A model generated the notes under the pieces. It worked only from the letters and a program-made list of their open reading frames with translations, was not told where the DNA came from and searched no databases. Shown here piece after piece: positions 8,595 to 16,649 of a DNA stretch of 64,000 bases (its first letter is position 1; each line of letters opens with the position of its first letter). Origin of the DNA: Photobacterium jeanii (GTDB lineage: Bacteria > Pseudomonadota > Gammaproteobacteria > Enterobacterales > Vibrionaceae). Location: the NCBI RefSeq assembly GCF_001650345.1, contig NZ_LVHF01000012.1, positions 310,001 through 374,000 on the forward strand, read 5' to 3'. A program made the translations under genes and the position numbers.

Positions 8595-11450
8595 ATGAAA
8601 CTGACAAAACGTTCCGATAACGTGAGCAAGGACGAAAACCAATTAGGTGTATCTCGTCGTACTTTCCTTCGTAACACGTCACTAGCGGCTGCTGGTGGTG
8701 TTGCGGGTGCAAGCATGTTCGCTCCGGGCATGATGAAAAAAGCAGAAGCGAAAGAAGTGGATCGCTCTGCGCCAACTGAAATTAAACGTACTATTTGTTC
8801 TCACTGTTCTGTGGGCTGTGGTATCTACGCTGAAGTGCAAGAAGGTGTCTGGACTGGCCAAGAACCTGCTTTTGACCACCCTTTTAACGCTGGTGGACAC
8901 TGTGCGAAAGGTGCAGCACTACGTGAACACGGTCACGGTGAGCGTCGTCTGAAGTACCCAATGAAGTTGGTTAACGGTAAGTGGACCAAACTAAGCTGGG
9001 AGCAAGCACTAGACGAAGTAAGTAAGAATGTTCTTAAGATTCGTGAAGAGTCGGGTCCAGATTCTGTTTACTGGCTAGGTTCTGCGAAGCACAACAACGA
9101 ACAAGCGTACTTGTTCCGTAAGATGGTATCTCTTTGGGGTACTAATAACGTTGACCACCAGGCGCGTATCTGTCACTCAACTACGGTTGCAGGTGTAGCG
9201 AACACTTGGGGTTACGGTGCAATGACCAACTCACTGAACGACATGCACAACTGTAAGTCGATTCTGTTCATTGGTTCTAACGCCGCTGAAGCTCACCCAG
9301 TAGCAATGCAGCACATTCTGATCGCGAAAGAGAAGAACAGTTGTAAGATTGTTGTTGCGGATCCACGTCGTACTCGTACTGCTGCAAAAGCTGACGAATA
9401 CGTATCGCTACGTCCAGGTTCTGACGTTGCGTTCATCTGGGGTGTGCTATACCACATCTTCAAAAACGGTTGGGAAGACAAAGAGTTCATCCGTCAACGT
9501 GTTTACGGTATGGAAGACGTTCGCAAAGAAGTAGCGAAGTGGACTCCAGCAGAAGTTGAGCGCGTAACTGGCGTGCCTGAAGCAGAAGTTTACCGCACAG
9601 CGAAAACACTGTCTGAAAACCGTCCGGGTTGTGTTGTTTGGTGTATGGGTGGTACTCAGCATACGACTGGTAACAACAACACTCGTGCTTACTGTATCCT
9701 TGAACTTGCACTAGGCAACATGGGTAAAGCGGGTGGTGGTGCTAACATCTTCCGTGGTCACGATAACGTACAGGGTGCAACTGACTTTGGCGTACTATCT
9801 GACAACCTACCAGGTTACTACGGCCTTTCTGAAGGTGCATGGAAACACTGGGCAGGCGTTTGGGATGTTGACTACGAGTGGTTAAAAGGTCGTTTCGACC
9901 AAGCTGACTACCGTGGTAAGAAACCAATGAACAATGCAGGTATTCCTGTATCTCGTTGGATCGATGGTGTACTTGAAAACAAAGACAACATCGAGCAGAA
10001 CGATAACATCCGTGCCATGTTCTACTGGGGTCACGCCGTGAACTCACAAACACGTGGTCCAGAAATGCGTAAAGCAATGGGCAAACTGGATATGATGGTT
10101 ATTGTTGACCCATACCCAGGTGTTGCAGCGGCAATGAACGGTCGTACTGACGGCGTTTACCTGCTACCAGCAACAACCCAATTTGAAACTTACGGCTCTG
10201 TAACGGCAACTAACCGTTCAATCCAATGGCGTGACCAAGTTATTCAACCTTTGTTTGAATCTAAGCCTGACCACGAAATCATGTACCTGCTTGCAACTAA
10301 GCTGGGTCTTGCTGATCAGCTATTCAAACACATCCGCGTTGAAAACAATCAACCTGTGATCGAAGACGTTACCCGTGAATACAACAAGGGTATGTGGACT
10401 ATCGGTTACACAGGTCAAAGCCCTGAGCGTCTAAAAGCACACCAACAAAACTGGCACACGTTTAACAAAACGTCGCTAGAAGCTGAAGGTGGTCCAATCA
10501 ACGGCGAAACTTACGGTCTACCATGGCCATGTTGGGGTACGCCAGAGATGATGCACCCAGGTACGCACATTCTTTACGATACATCTAAGACGGTTGCTCA
10601 AGGTGGTGGTAACTTCCGTGCGCGCTTCGGTGTAGAACGTGACGGTGTAAGTCTATTGGCTGAAGACAGCTACTCTCTTGGTTGTGAGCTTGAAGACGGC
10701 TACCCAGAATTCAGCAGCAAACTGCTGAAACAACTAGGTTGGTGGGACGAGCTAACAGCTGAAGAAAAAGCAGCGGCTGAAGGTAAAAACTGGAAGACTG
10801 ACGTTTCTGGTGGTATCCAGCGCGTAGCAATCAAACACGGTTGTATCCCTTACGGTAACGCAAAAGCGCGTGCAGTTGTTTGGACATTCCCAGACGCAGT
10901 ACCGCTACACCGTGAGCCACTGTACACACCTCGTCGTGATCTTGTTGCTGATTACCCTACGTGGGATGACAGCGAAGCAATGTTCCGTCTACCAACGCTT
11001 TACAAGTCAATCCAAGAGAAAGACGTATCGCAAGACTACCCAATCATCCTGACTTCTGGTCGTCTGGTTGAGTACGAAGGTGGTGGTGATGAAACACGTT
11101 CAAACCCATGGCTAGCTGAACTACAACAAGAAATGTTTGTAGAAGTGAACCCGAAAGATGCGAACGATCTTGGTTTCCGTGACGGCGACATGGTGTGGGT
11201 TGAAGGTGCAGAGAAAGGCCGCATCCACGTTAAAGCTATGGTGACACGTCGTGTGAAACCTGGTCTGGCGTTCATTCCGTTCCACTTCGGCGGTAAGTTC
11301 CAAGGTGAAGACTTACGCGGCAATTACCCTGAAGGTTCTGTTCCGTATGTATCGGGCGAATCAGCAAACATTGCAACCACATACGGTTACGATCCTGTTA
11401 CTCAAATGCAGGAAACTAAAGTAACTCTATGTAAGATCTCTAAAGCGTAA
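8595..11450 (+). CDS. fdhA: formate dehydrogenase catalytic (alpha) subunit, Tat-exported
   Basis: This 951-aa molybdopterin oxidoreductase oxidises formate to CO2 on the periplasmic side. The Tat motif RRTFLR is at residues 21-26. The 4Fe-4S ligands Cys68, Cys71, Cys75 and Cys103 lie in the N-terminal domain. The active-site ligand is Cys193 (in ARICHSTT), encoded by TGT, so this is a cysteine and not a selenocysteine enzyme. The C-terminal MGD-binding domain (LTSGRLVEYEGGG) follows. Length and domain order fit the FdnG/FdoG class. FdhB starts 12 bases downstream. Codon use is highly biased, as in well-expressed genes. Confidence 0.96.
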   Translation: MKLTKRSDNVSKDENQLGVSRRTFLRNTSLAAAGGVAGASMFAPGMMKKAEAKEVDRSAPTEIKRTICSHCSVGCGIYAEVQEGVWTGQEPAFDHPFNAGGHCAKGAALREHGHGERRLKYPMKLVNGKWTKLSWEQALDEVSKNVLKIREESGPDSVYWLGSAKHNNEQAYLFRKMVSLWGTNNVDHQARICHSTTVAGVANTWGYGAMTNSLNDMHNCKSILFIGSNAAEAHPVAMQHILIAKEKNSCKIVVADPRRTRTAAKADEYVSLRPGSDVAFIWGVLYHIFKNGWEDKEFIRQRVYGMEDVRKEVAKWTPAEVERVTGVPEAEVYRTAKTLSENRPGCVVWCMGGTQHTTGNNNTRAYCILELALGNMGKAGGGANIFRGHDNVQGATDFGVLSDNLPGYYGLSEGAWKHWAGVWDVDYEWLKGRFDQADYRGKKPMNNAGIPVSRWIDGVLENKDNIEQNDNIRAMFYWGHAVNSQTRGPEMRKAMGKLDMMVIVDPYPGVAAAMNGRTDGVYLLPATTQFETYGSVTATNRSIQWRDQVIQPLFESKPDHEIMYLLATKLGLADQLFKHIRVENNQPVIEDVTREYNKGMWTIGYTGQSPERLKAHQQNWHTFNKTSLEAEGGPINGETYGLPWPCWGTPEMMHPGTHILYDTSKTVAQGGGNFRARFGVERDGVSLLAEDSYSLGCELEDGYPEFSSKLLKQLGWWDELTAEEKAAAEGKNWKTDVSGGIQRVAIKHGCIPYGNAKARAVVWTFPDAVPLHREPLYTPRRDLVADYPTWDDSEAMFRLPTLYKSIQEKDVSQDYPIILTSGRLVEYEGGGDETRSNPWLAELQQEMFVEVNPKDANDLGFRDGDMVWVEGAEKGRIHVKAMVTRRVKPGLAFIPFHFGGKFQGEDLRGNYPEGSVPYVSGESANIATTYGYDPVTQMQETKVTLCKISKA

Positions 11451-11461
11451 GGAGTCATCAA

Positions 11462-12088
11462 ATGGCACGTATGAAATTTCTTTGTGACTCTAAGCGTTGT
11501 ATCGAGTGCAACGGCTGTGTTACTGCATGTAAAAACGAAAACGATGATGCACTAGAGTGGGGTATTCAACGCCGTCGCGTTGTCACTCTTAACGATGGTG
11601 AAGTTGGCGAAACCTCTATCTCTGTAGCGTGTATGCATTGTAGTGATGCACCTTGTATGGCGGTTTGTCCGGCTGACTGTTTTGAACAAACAGAAGACGG
11701 CATCGTACGTCACAACAAAGATCTATGTATCGGTTGTGGTTACTGTCTGTTTGCTTGTCCGTTTGGTGCGCCTCAATTCCCTAAACAGGAAGCGTTTGCA
11801 GAGCGTGGCAAAATGGATAAATGTACTTTCTGTGCAGGTGGTGTAGGTGTTGAGCCTGGCTCTGATGAAGAGCGTCAGAAGTACGGTGCTAACCGTATTG
11901 CTGAAGGCAAACTACCAATGTGTGCATCACTTTGTTCAACCAAAGCACTACTAGCGGGTGATGCAGCGAAGATTTCGGATGTATACCGTGAGCGCGTAGT
12001 TGCACGTGGTGCAAAAGAAGCGGGTTGGGCGAGCAACATCAATGTTGATGAGCTAGCTTTCGACGCTGGTAAAGTACGTAAAGCATAA
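11462..12088 (+). CDS. fdhB: formate dehydrogenase iron-sulfur (beta) subunit
   Basis: The 208-aa subunit carries four 4Fe-4S cluster motifs: CIECNGCVTACK, CMHCSDAPCMAVCPADC, CIGCGYCLFACP, and a split fourth set (CTFC ... CASLC). It passes electrons from FdhA to the cytochrome b subunit. It has no leader and is presumably exported as a complex with FdhA. It lacks the C-terminal membrane helix of E. coli FdnH, matching the shorter fdh3B type. A GGAG site precedes the ATG. Confidence 0.95.
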   Translation: MARMKFLCDSKRCIECNGCVTACKNENDDALEWGIQRRRVVTLNDGEVGETSISVACMHCSDAPCMAVCPADCFEQTEDGIVRHNKDLCIGCGYCLFACPFGAPQFPKQEAFAERGKMDKCTFCAGGVGVEPGSDEERQKYGANRIAEGKLPMCASLCSTKALLAGDAAKISDVYRERVVARGAKEAGWASNINVDELAFDAGKVRKA

Positions 12089-12110
12089 CGGTACGCCGTT
12101 AATCTAAATC

Positions 12111-12135
12111 AGCAGGGCTGCATGCCAGCCCTGCT
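12111..12135 (+). other. hairpin between fdhB and fdhC
   Basis: A perfect 10-bp inverted repeat (AGCAGGGCTG / CAGCCCTGCT) with a 5-base loop lies in the fdhB-fdhC gap, with no T-run after it. A mRNA-stability or partial attenuation element is more likely than a true terminator. It overlaps the alternative upstream ATG of fdhC (12122), which argues against that start. Confidence 0.65.
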
Positions 12136-12163
12136 AACTGTTATCAAACAGTCAGGAGTTTCA

Positions 12164-13240
12164 ATGACTAAGCGAATCCAACAGTGGTTCTCTTTACTTA
12201 TCACTGCCTTCGTGCTGACTTTCTCTCTGTCAGTAACTGCAAGTGAAGAAGCCAATCAATCAACGGATATCGAGCGCTTAGGCGAATCTGTGGTTCAAAA
12301 AGAAATCGTAGGTTTTGCTGGCGCTGATTACTGGCGCATGGTCAAGGATGGTCAAGAAGGTTACACCACATCAAAATCACCAGAACACGGTGTGTTGATC
12401 AGTGTACCGGGACAAACATGGTACGTATTGAAAGAAAAGTGGATGTCACCACTTGGCGCACTCGCTATCTTCGGTAGCTTGGCGATGGTGACATTGGCAT
12501 ACGTCGTTGTTGGTCCACTGAAGCTGAGCAAGCCAAAAACAGGTCGTAAAATCAAGCGTTGGAGCCGTTTGGACCGTGCACTTCACTGGAGCATGGCATT
12601 TACCTTCCTAACGCTGGCGTTTAGTGGTTTGACTTTGGTTTACGGTAAGCACTTCTTGAAACCAATTTTACCTACCGAGCTATGGGGTTGGATCATCTAC
12701 GCCGCTAAGCAATACCACAACTATATCGGTCCAATCTTCTTCATCTTGTTGATGGCTGTGCTGTTTAAGTGGTGGCGCAAGAGTATCTTCAACATGGTTG
12801 ACGTACGCTGGTTCATGAAAATGGGCGGCATGGTGGGTAAGCATAAAGGTACTCATCCATCAGCGGGCTTCTCAAACGGTGGTGAAAAAGCGATTTACTG
12901 GCTACTGATTTTCTTCGGTGCTATCGCTGCGGTAAGTGGTTTTGTTCTTGATTTCCCAATCTTCGAGCAAACTCGCCGTGATATGGAGCTGTCGAACCTT
13001 GTTCACATGTTCTCTGCACTGATTCTGATTTGTGGTTTCATCTTCCACATTTACATCGGTCTATTCGGTATGGAAGCAGCACTCGATGGCATGATCACGG
13101 GTGAAGTTGACGAAACTTGGGCTAAAGAACACCACGACCTATGGTATGAAGAAGTGAAAGATCTTCCTGAAAACCAACCAGGTTATGATGAAAAAGTTGA
13201 AGCAGAAGCGAAAGGCGAGCCAAGCCAAAAGACATCATAA
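12164..13240 (+). CDS. fdhC: formate dehydrogenase cytochrome b (gamma) subunit
   Basis: This di-haem membrane subunit takes electrons from FdhB to the quinone pool. I chose the ATG at 12164 (358 aa), which has an AGGAG six bases upstream and opens with a signal peptide ending near TAS. The first ATG in frame, at 12122, lies inside a hairpin. After a ~75-residue periplasmic part come transmembrane helices with haem-ligand histidines (RALHWSMAF, KQYHNYIGP, NLVHMFSALI, GFIFHIYIG). The N-terminal periplasmic extension is typical of the Vibrio/Shewanella FdhC form. A strong terminator follows. Confidence 0.93.
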   Translation: MTKRIQQWFSLLITAFVLTFSLSVTASEEANQSTDIERLGESVVQKEIVGFAGADYWRMVKDGQEGYTTSKSPEHGVLISVPGQTWYVLKEKWMSPLGALAIFGSLAMVTLAYVVVGPLKLSKPKTGRKIKRWSRLDRALHWSMAFTFLTLAFSGLTLVYGKHFLKPILPTELWGWIIYAAKQYHNYIGPIFFILLMAVLFKWWRKSIFNMVDVRWFMKMGGMVGKHKGTHPSAGFSNGGEKAIYWLLIFFGAIAAVSGFVLDFPIFEQTRRDMELSNLVHMFSALILICGFIFHIYIGLFGMEAALDGMITGEVDETWAKEHHDLWYEEVKDLPENQPGYDEKVEAEAKGEPSQKTS

Positions 13241-13268
13241 TCAACTTAATTTGATTTCATGATATTAG

Positions 13269-13298
13269 AACGCCGCAATGTATATTGCGGCGTTTTTT
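13269..13298 (+). terminator. terminator of the fdh operon
   Basis: A perfect 11-bp stem (AACGCCGCAAT / ATTGCGGCGTT) with a GTAT loop runs into a stretch of seven T. It ends the formate dehydrogenase transcript. Confidence 0.92.
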
Positions 13299-13666
13299 TA
13301 TATTTATCACGATAGCTGGCTATGGCAGGTATCGTATGGATATTGATAGGGTGAGTACTGCATAAAACGCCCCCAGATACCCGCTTACTAATGCACTATA
13401 ACTTTTAGCGAAGTGGAAACTACTAAACTCATACAATGAGTATTTCTCAACATCCACAATCATGACTTCTAATAGCTTGGTAGGTGACTGAGCTGTATAG
13501 GTAGATAATTATGTGTTGAGAGGTAGGGTAAATATAAAGAATGCCTATTAACTCACTGACTTATTAGACTATTGTCTAACAGACTTACCTTATAACCACA
13601 AAGTTTTAGTGGTATAACTAATAAAGAACTAAAGAAAGAAATCATTACCAGCAGAAGGATACCATT
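13299..13666. other. intergenic region, fdhC to cobB
   Basis: This 368-bp AT-rich stretch lies between the fdh terminator and cobB. It must contain the cobB promoter. Frames here are short shadows and I see no gene or clear repeat. Confidence 0.5.
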
Positions 13667-14392
13667 ATGCTTTTTCCCTACCGTAATATTGTCGTACTTA
13701 CCGGCGCTGGCATTTCTGCTGAGAGTGGCATCCGAACATTTCGTGACCAAGATGGCTTATGGGAAAGCCACCGTATTGAAGATGTAGCGACGCCTGAAGG
13801 TTATCACCGTGATCCTGCTTTGGTACAAAACTTCTATAACTTGCGTCGTCAGCAATTAGAGAGCGGCACTGTTGAGCCTAATGCTGCTCACCAAGCACTC
13901 GCTGAACTAGAGCAAAAGCTTGATGGCAAAGTAACTTTGGTTACCCAAAATATTGATAACCTACACGAGATGGCGGGAAGTAAAAATATCATCCACATGC
14001 ATGGTGAATTACTAAAAGCACAGTGTAGTGAAACTGGGCAGTCGATTGATTGGAGTGGTGATATTTCATTAGATGATCATTGCCACTGCTGTCAAATTCC
14101 GGCACCTATGCGCCCCAATGTCGTGTGGTTTGGCGAGATGCCGATTGGAATGTCACAAATTCATCAAGCGATCGTGGAAGCCGATCTCTTTATTTCCATT
14201 GGTACCTCTGGTGCTGTATATCCAGCGGCTGGCTTTGTTCATGAAGCGGCTTTGCATGGCGCACATACGATCGAGCTAAATCTAGAACCCAGTGAGGTTG
14301 AGAGTGAGTTCGCAGAAAAGCGTTATGGCAAGGCAACCGATCTCGTTCCTGCTTTAGTTGGTGAGCTATTAAGTGACTCAACGGTTATTTAG
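13667..14392 (+). CDS. cobB: NAD-dependent protein deacylase (sirtuin)
   Basis: At 241 aa it contains the sirtuin core: the NAD-binding [15 protein letters not shown] near residues 13-27, TQNIDNLHE near 93-101, and the catalytic His112 in IHMHGEL. Zinc ligands are Cys120, Cys139 and Cys142 region (HCHCC), as in E. coli CobB. Tyr57 and Arg60 (FYNLRR) are the residues that allow desuccinylation as well as deacetylation in this class. It removes acyl groups from lysines, for example on acetyl-CoA synthetase. It is monocistronic. Confidence 0.95.
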   Translation: MLFPYRNIVVLTGAGISAESGIRTFRDQDGLWESHRIEDVATPEGYHRDPALVQNFYNLRRQQLESGTVEPNAAHQALAELEQKLDGKVTLVTQNIDNLHEMAGSKNIIHMHGELLKAQCSETGQSIDWSGDISLDDHCHCCQIPAPMRPNVVWFGEMPIGMSQIHQAIVEADLFISIGTSGAVYPAAGFVHEAALHGAHTIELNLEPSEVESEFAEKRYGKATDLVPALVGELLSDSTVI

Positions 14393-14437
14393 AGGTAGCT
14401 CTTTACACCATGATATTAATAATTTGATATGAGCAAG

Positions 14438-14466
14438 ACGCCCCTAGTTTAAAGGCTCTGGGGCGT
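14438..14466. terminator. possible convergent terminator between cobB and the LysR gene
   Basis: A 7-bp stem (ACGCCCC / GGGGCGT) with a 15-base loop lies between the two converging genes, with AT-rich sequence on both sides but no long T-run. It is plausible as a weak shared terminator. Confidence 0.45.
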
Positions 14467-14483
14467 ATAATAATTGATTAATA

Positions 14484-15395
14484 CTACGAATCACTCCCAT
14501 GAAGTAATTTCTCGTAAAGAAAATCAATCAATACCCTTACTCGACGTGCTTTTTGCGTGTTGCGATGAAAGTAAAGATAAAGCCCTGCCGTGTTATACCA
14601 ATGTTTTTCTAGTACCGGAATGAGTTGACCATTAGAAAAGTAGCTTTCTACTAACGGAGTAACGATACGACCGATCCCCAGTCCTTTCATCGCTGCATCT
14701 ACCATAATATCCGTATCATTAACGACGAGAGAGGTCATAACATCAACGTGTACGGTAGAGTCGTCTTTACTAAGGATTAATGGTGCTAATTGGTTTGAAG
14801 TAATGAAACGGTATTGAATGAGCTTATGCTGTTTCAGTTCTTCAATACTTTTAGGTATGCCGTGTTTTTGTATGTACGCAGGGGAGGCAAATAAAGCTTC
14901 ACGTAGCTTAGGGGTAAGTTGTCTCGCAACCATGCCTTCTTCGACTTTATCACCAAATCGAATCCCCAAGTCGATCCCTTCTTTTATAATATCAACCGTC
15001 CCATCTGAGATAGAAAACTCAAGCTCGATCTGTGGATAACGAGCACAAAACTCATCATAAATAGGCTGTATAAGTGATTGATAAGCAAAGCGAGGCATGG
15101 TGATTGAAACACGCCCAGAAGGGCGTTCGCTGAGGTCGCTGACACTTTCAAAAGCGCTAGATAAATCAGCAACAATACCTACTGTTTTATCGTACAGCAA
15201 TTGACCTGCCTCTGTTGGCTCAACTCGGCGCGTTGTTCGAGTAAAAAGTGGTAAGCCAAGCTGCGTTTCCAATGATTTTAGCGATTGGCTGACAGAGGGA
15301 GGAGCAATTTCTAATTTACGTGCAGCGCCTGAGATTGAACCTTCACGGACAATGGCGTGAAATATTAATAATTGATTATAACTTGCACCTTTCAT
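14484..15395 (-). CDS. LysR-family transcriptional regulator
   Basis: This 303-aa protein has the N-terminal LysR winged helix (residues ~5-65: GSISGAARKLEIAPPSVSQSLKSLE) and a C-terminal effector-binding domain of the CrgA/DhcR-like subgroup (RPSGRVSITMPRFA, then DLGIRFGDKVEEGMVARQL). It is transcribed away from the flavodoxin-fold enzyme gene, with 157 bases between them. A TATTAG-N7-CTAATA palindrome lies in that gap. It therefore probably controls that enzyme, perhaps in response to a quinone or electrophile; the ligand is unknown. Confidence 0.9.
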   Translation of the reverse strand: MKGASYNQLLIFHAIVREGSISGAARKLEIAPPSVSQSLKSLETQLGLPLFTRTTRRVEPTEAGQLLYDKTVGIVADLSSAFESVSDLSERPSGRVSITMPRFAYQSLIQPIYDEFCARYPQIELEFSISDGTVDIIKEGIDLGIRFGDKVEEGMVARQLTPKLREALFASPAYIQKHGIPKSIEELKQHKLIQYRFITSNQLAPLILSKDDSTVHVDVMTSLVVNDTDIMVDAAMKGLGIGRIVTPLVESYFSNGQLIPVLEKHWYNTAGLYLYFHRNTQKARRVRVLIDFLYEKLLHGSDS

Positions 15396-15444
15396 TGTTT
15401 ATGCCATATCACCACGAGAATTGATTAAATGTATTTTAGTTGAT

Positions 15445-15463
15445 TATTAGCTTTTACCTAATA
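15445..15463. promoter_or_regulatory. candidate LysR operator
   Basis: A perfect inverted repeat, TATTAG-N7-CTAATA, contains the T-N11-A pattern of LysR sites. It lies midway between the divergent LysR gene and the oxidoreductase gene. Confidence 0.55.
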
Positions 15464-15552
15464 GTCATTTAGCTAAAGTCGGTCTTAAACTACATAATCG
15501 CAGCTCATAGAATTGTCTTATCAAATGAGACTAAGCAGATAGAGACAGTATT

Positions 15553-16509
15553 ATGAGTAAAACAATTGTGATTTCTGGTCATCCAAATCTAGAAGCGTCA
15601 TTCACCAATACGGTTATTCTTGATGGCTTGCAAACTCAACTAGATGATGTGTCGGTTCGTCGTCTTGATCGTTTATATCCTGATTACCAGATTGATGTTG
15701 AAGCCGAGCAGGCTGCATTGCTTGAAGCTGATGTGATCGTTCTTCAATTCCCATTTTATTGGTATTCCGTTCCGGCGCTGCTAAAAAAGTGGGTGGATGA
15801 CGTGATGAGTTTTAATTTTGCCTATGGACCTGAGGGTAATAAGCTAAAAGGTAAAGATTTCTTCTTATCTTTTACGATTGGTGGGCCTGAAGAGTCATAC
15901 GATCCTCAAGGCTATAACCACTTCACAATTGAGCAGTTTATATACCCCCTACAGCAGACCGCTTATCTGGCTGGCATGAATTACCACAAGCCAGTGTACA
16001 CTCATCGTATGGTGTACATTCCTGGCGTATATAACGAGCTGGATGAAGTTCAAGCAAGAGCACGAGCACACACAGATCGTCTTGTGTCGGAGATCCGTCG
16101 TGTAACTGAATCAGATGAACGTCTTTTACGTAATTTTGTTCATCAATGGTTTGCTAAATTCGATGTGTTGTCAGATGACGAAAAATACTTTACACAGTTT
16201 TTAGCTTCAGATGCTGTACTGAGTACGCCTGAGGGGAATTTCAAAGGTCATGAAGGGTTTAGTGAATGGTATTCAAACCTGAAGGCTACCTTTAAATCAG
16301 GCTGTGAACATTTGGTTGAACAATTTACGATGAAGCCATCAGAGCAAGGCTATCAACTCGAACTTCGTGTTCGCTTAAAGGCTGAGACTTTTATGGAGTC
16401 TGTGTTTAAAGGCGAAACAATTGATTTAAATGTAAATGAAACTTGGCTGGTATCAACTTCTGATGGTGAAATTAAGATTCAGGATTACCAAGTTGTTCCT
16501 ATGAGTTAA
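15553..16509 (+). CDS. flavodoxin-fold NAD(P)H:quinone oxidoreductase fused to an NTF2/SnoaL-like domain
   Basis: Residues 1-~190 are a flavodoxin-fold quinone reductase of the MdaB/KefF type. Visible features are an N-terminal IVISGHPN strand-loop, the flavin-contacting QFPFYWYSVPALLKKWVDDV near 74-93, and a TIGGPEESYDP segment near 112-122. Residues ~195-318 are a separate alpha+beta domain (HQWFAKFDVLSDDEKYFTQF near the start, NETWLV near the end) resembling NTF2/SnoaL-like folds. The single-domain enzyme is about 190-200 aa, so this is a fusion. It presumably reduces a quinone or nitro compound, with the extra domain binding or processing the product. It is divergent from a LysR gene. Confidence 0.8.
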   Translation: MSKTIVISGHPNLEASFTNTVILDGLQTQLDDVSVRRLDRLYPDYQIDVEAEQAALLEADVIVLQFPFYWYSVPALLKKWVDDVMSFNFAYGPEGNKLKGKDFFLSFTIGGPEESYDPQGYNHFTIEQFIYPLQQTAYLAGMNYHKPVYTHRMVYIPGVYNELDEVQARARAHTDRLVSEIRRVTESDERLLRNFVHQWFAKFDVLSDDEKYFTQFLASDAVLSTPEGNFKGHEGFSEWYSNLKATFKSGCEHLVEQFTMKPSEQGYQLELRVRLKAETFMESVFKGETIDLNVNETWLVSTSDGEIKIQDYQVVPMS

Positions 16510-16649
16510 GTGCTATTGAAGAATATGGATGTTCCGTTATTTGTTGGTATTAACTGACAAGATTATTAGATTAAAGAAAACCGAATGACATCCTAATTAT
16601 TACACTTAGCGTTAATGATGTTTTATTTATACGAGTTAATGCTAAGTGG

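Noticed and set aside
8337-8900. Several minus-strand frames over the Tat-protein and fdhA region
   Set aside because: They are shadows of the strongly biased codons of fdhA and lack ribosome sites or motifs.
9171-9173. Possible selenocysteine in the formate dehydrogenase
   Set aside because: The active-site codon is TGT (Cys193), not TGA, and no SECIS-like element is needed.
13667-14392. Apparently unusual zinc-ligand spacing in CobB
   Set aside because: E. coli CobB has the same single upstream Cys and CHCC arrangement, so it is normal for this class.
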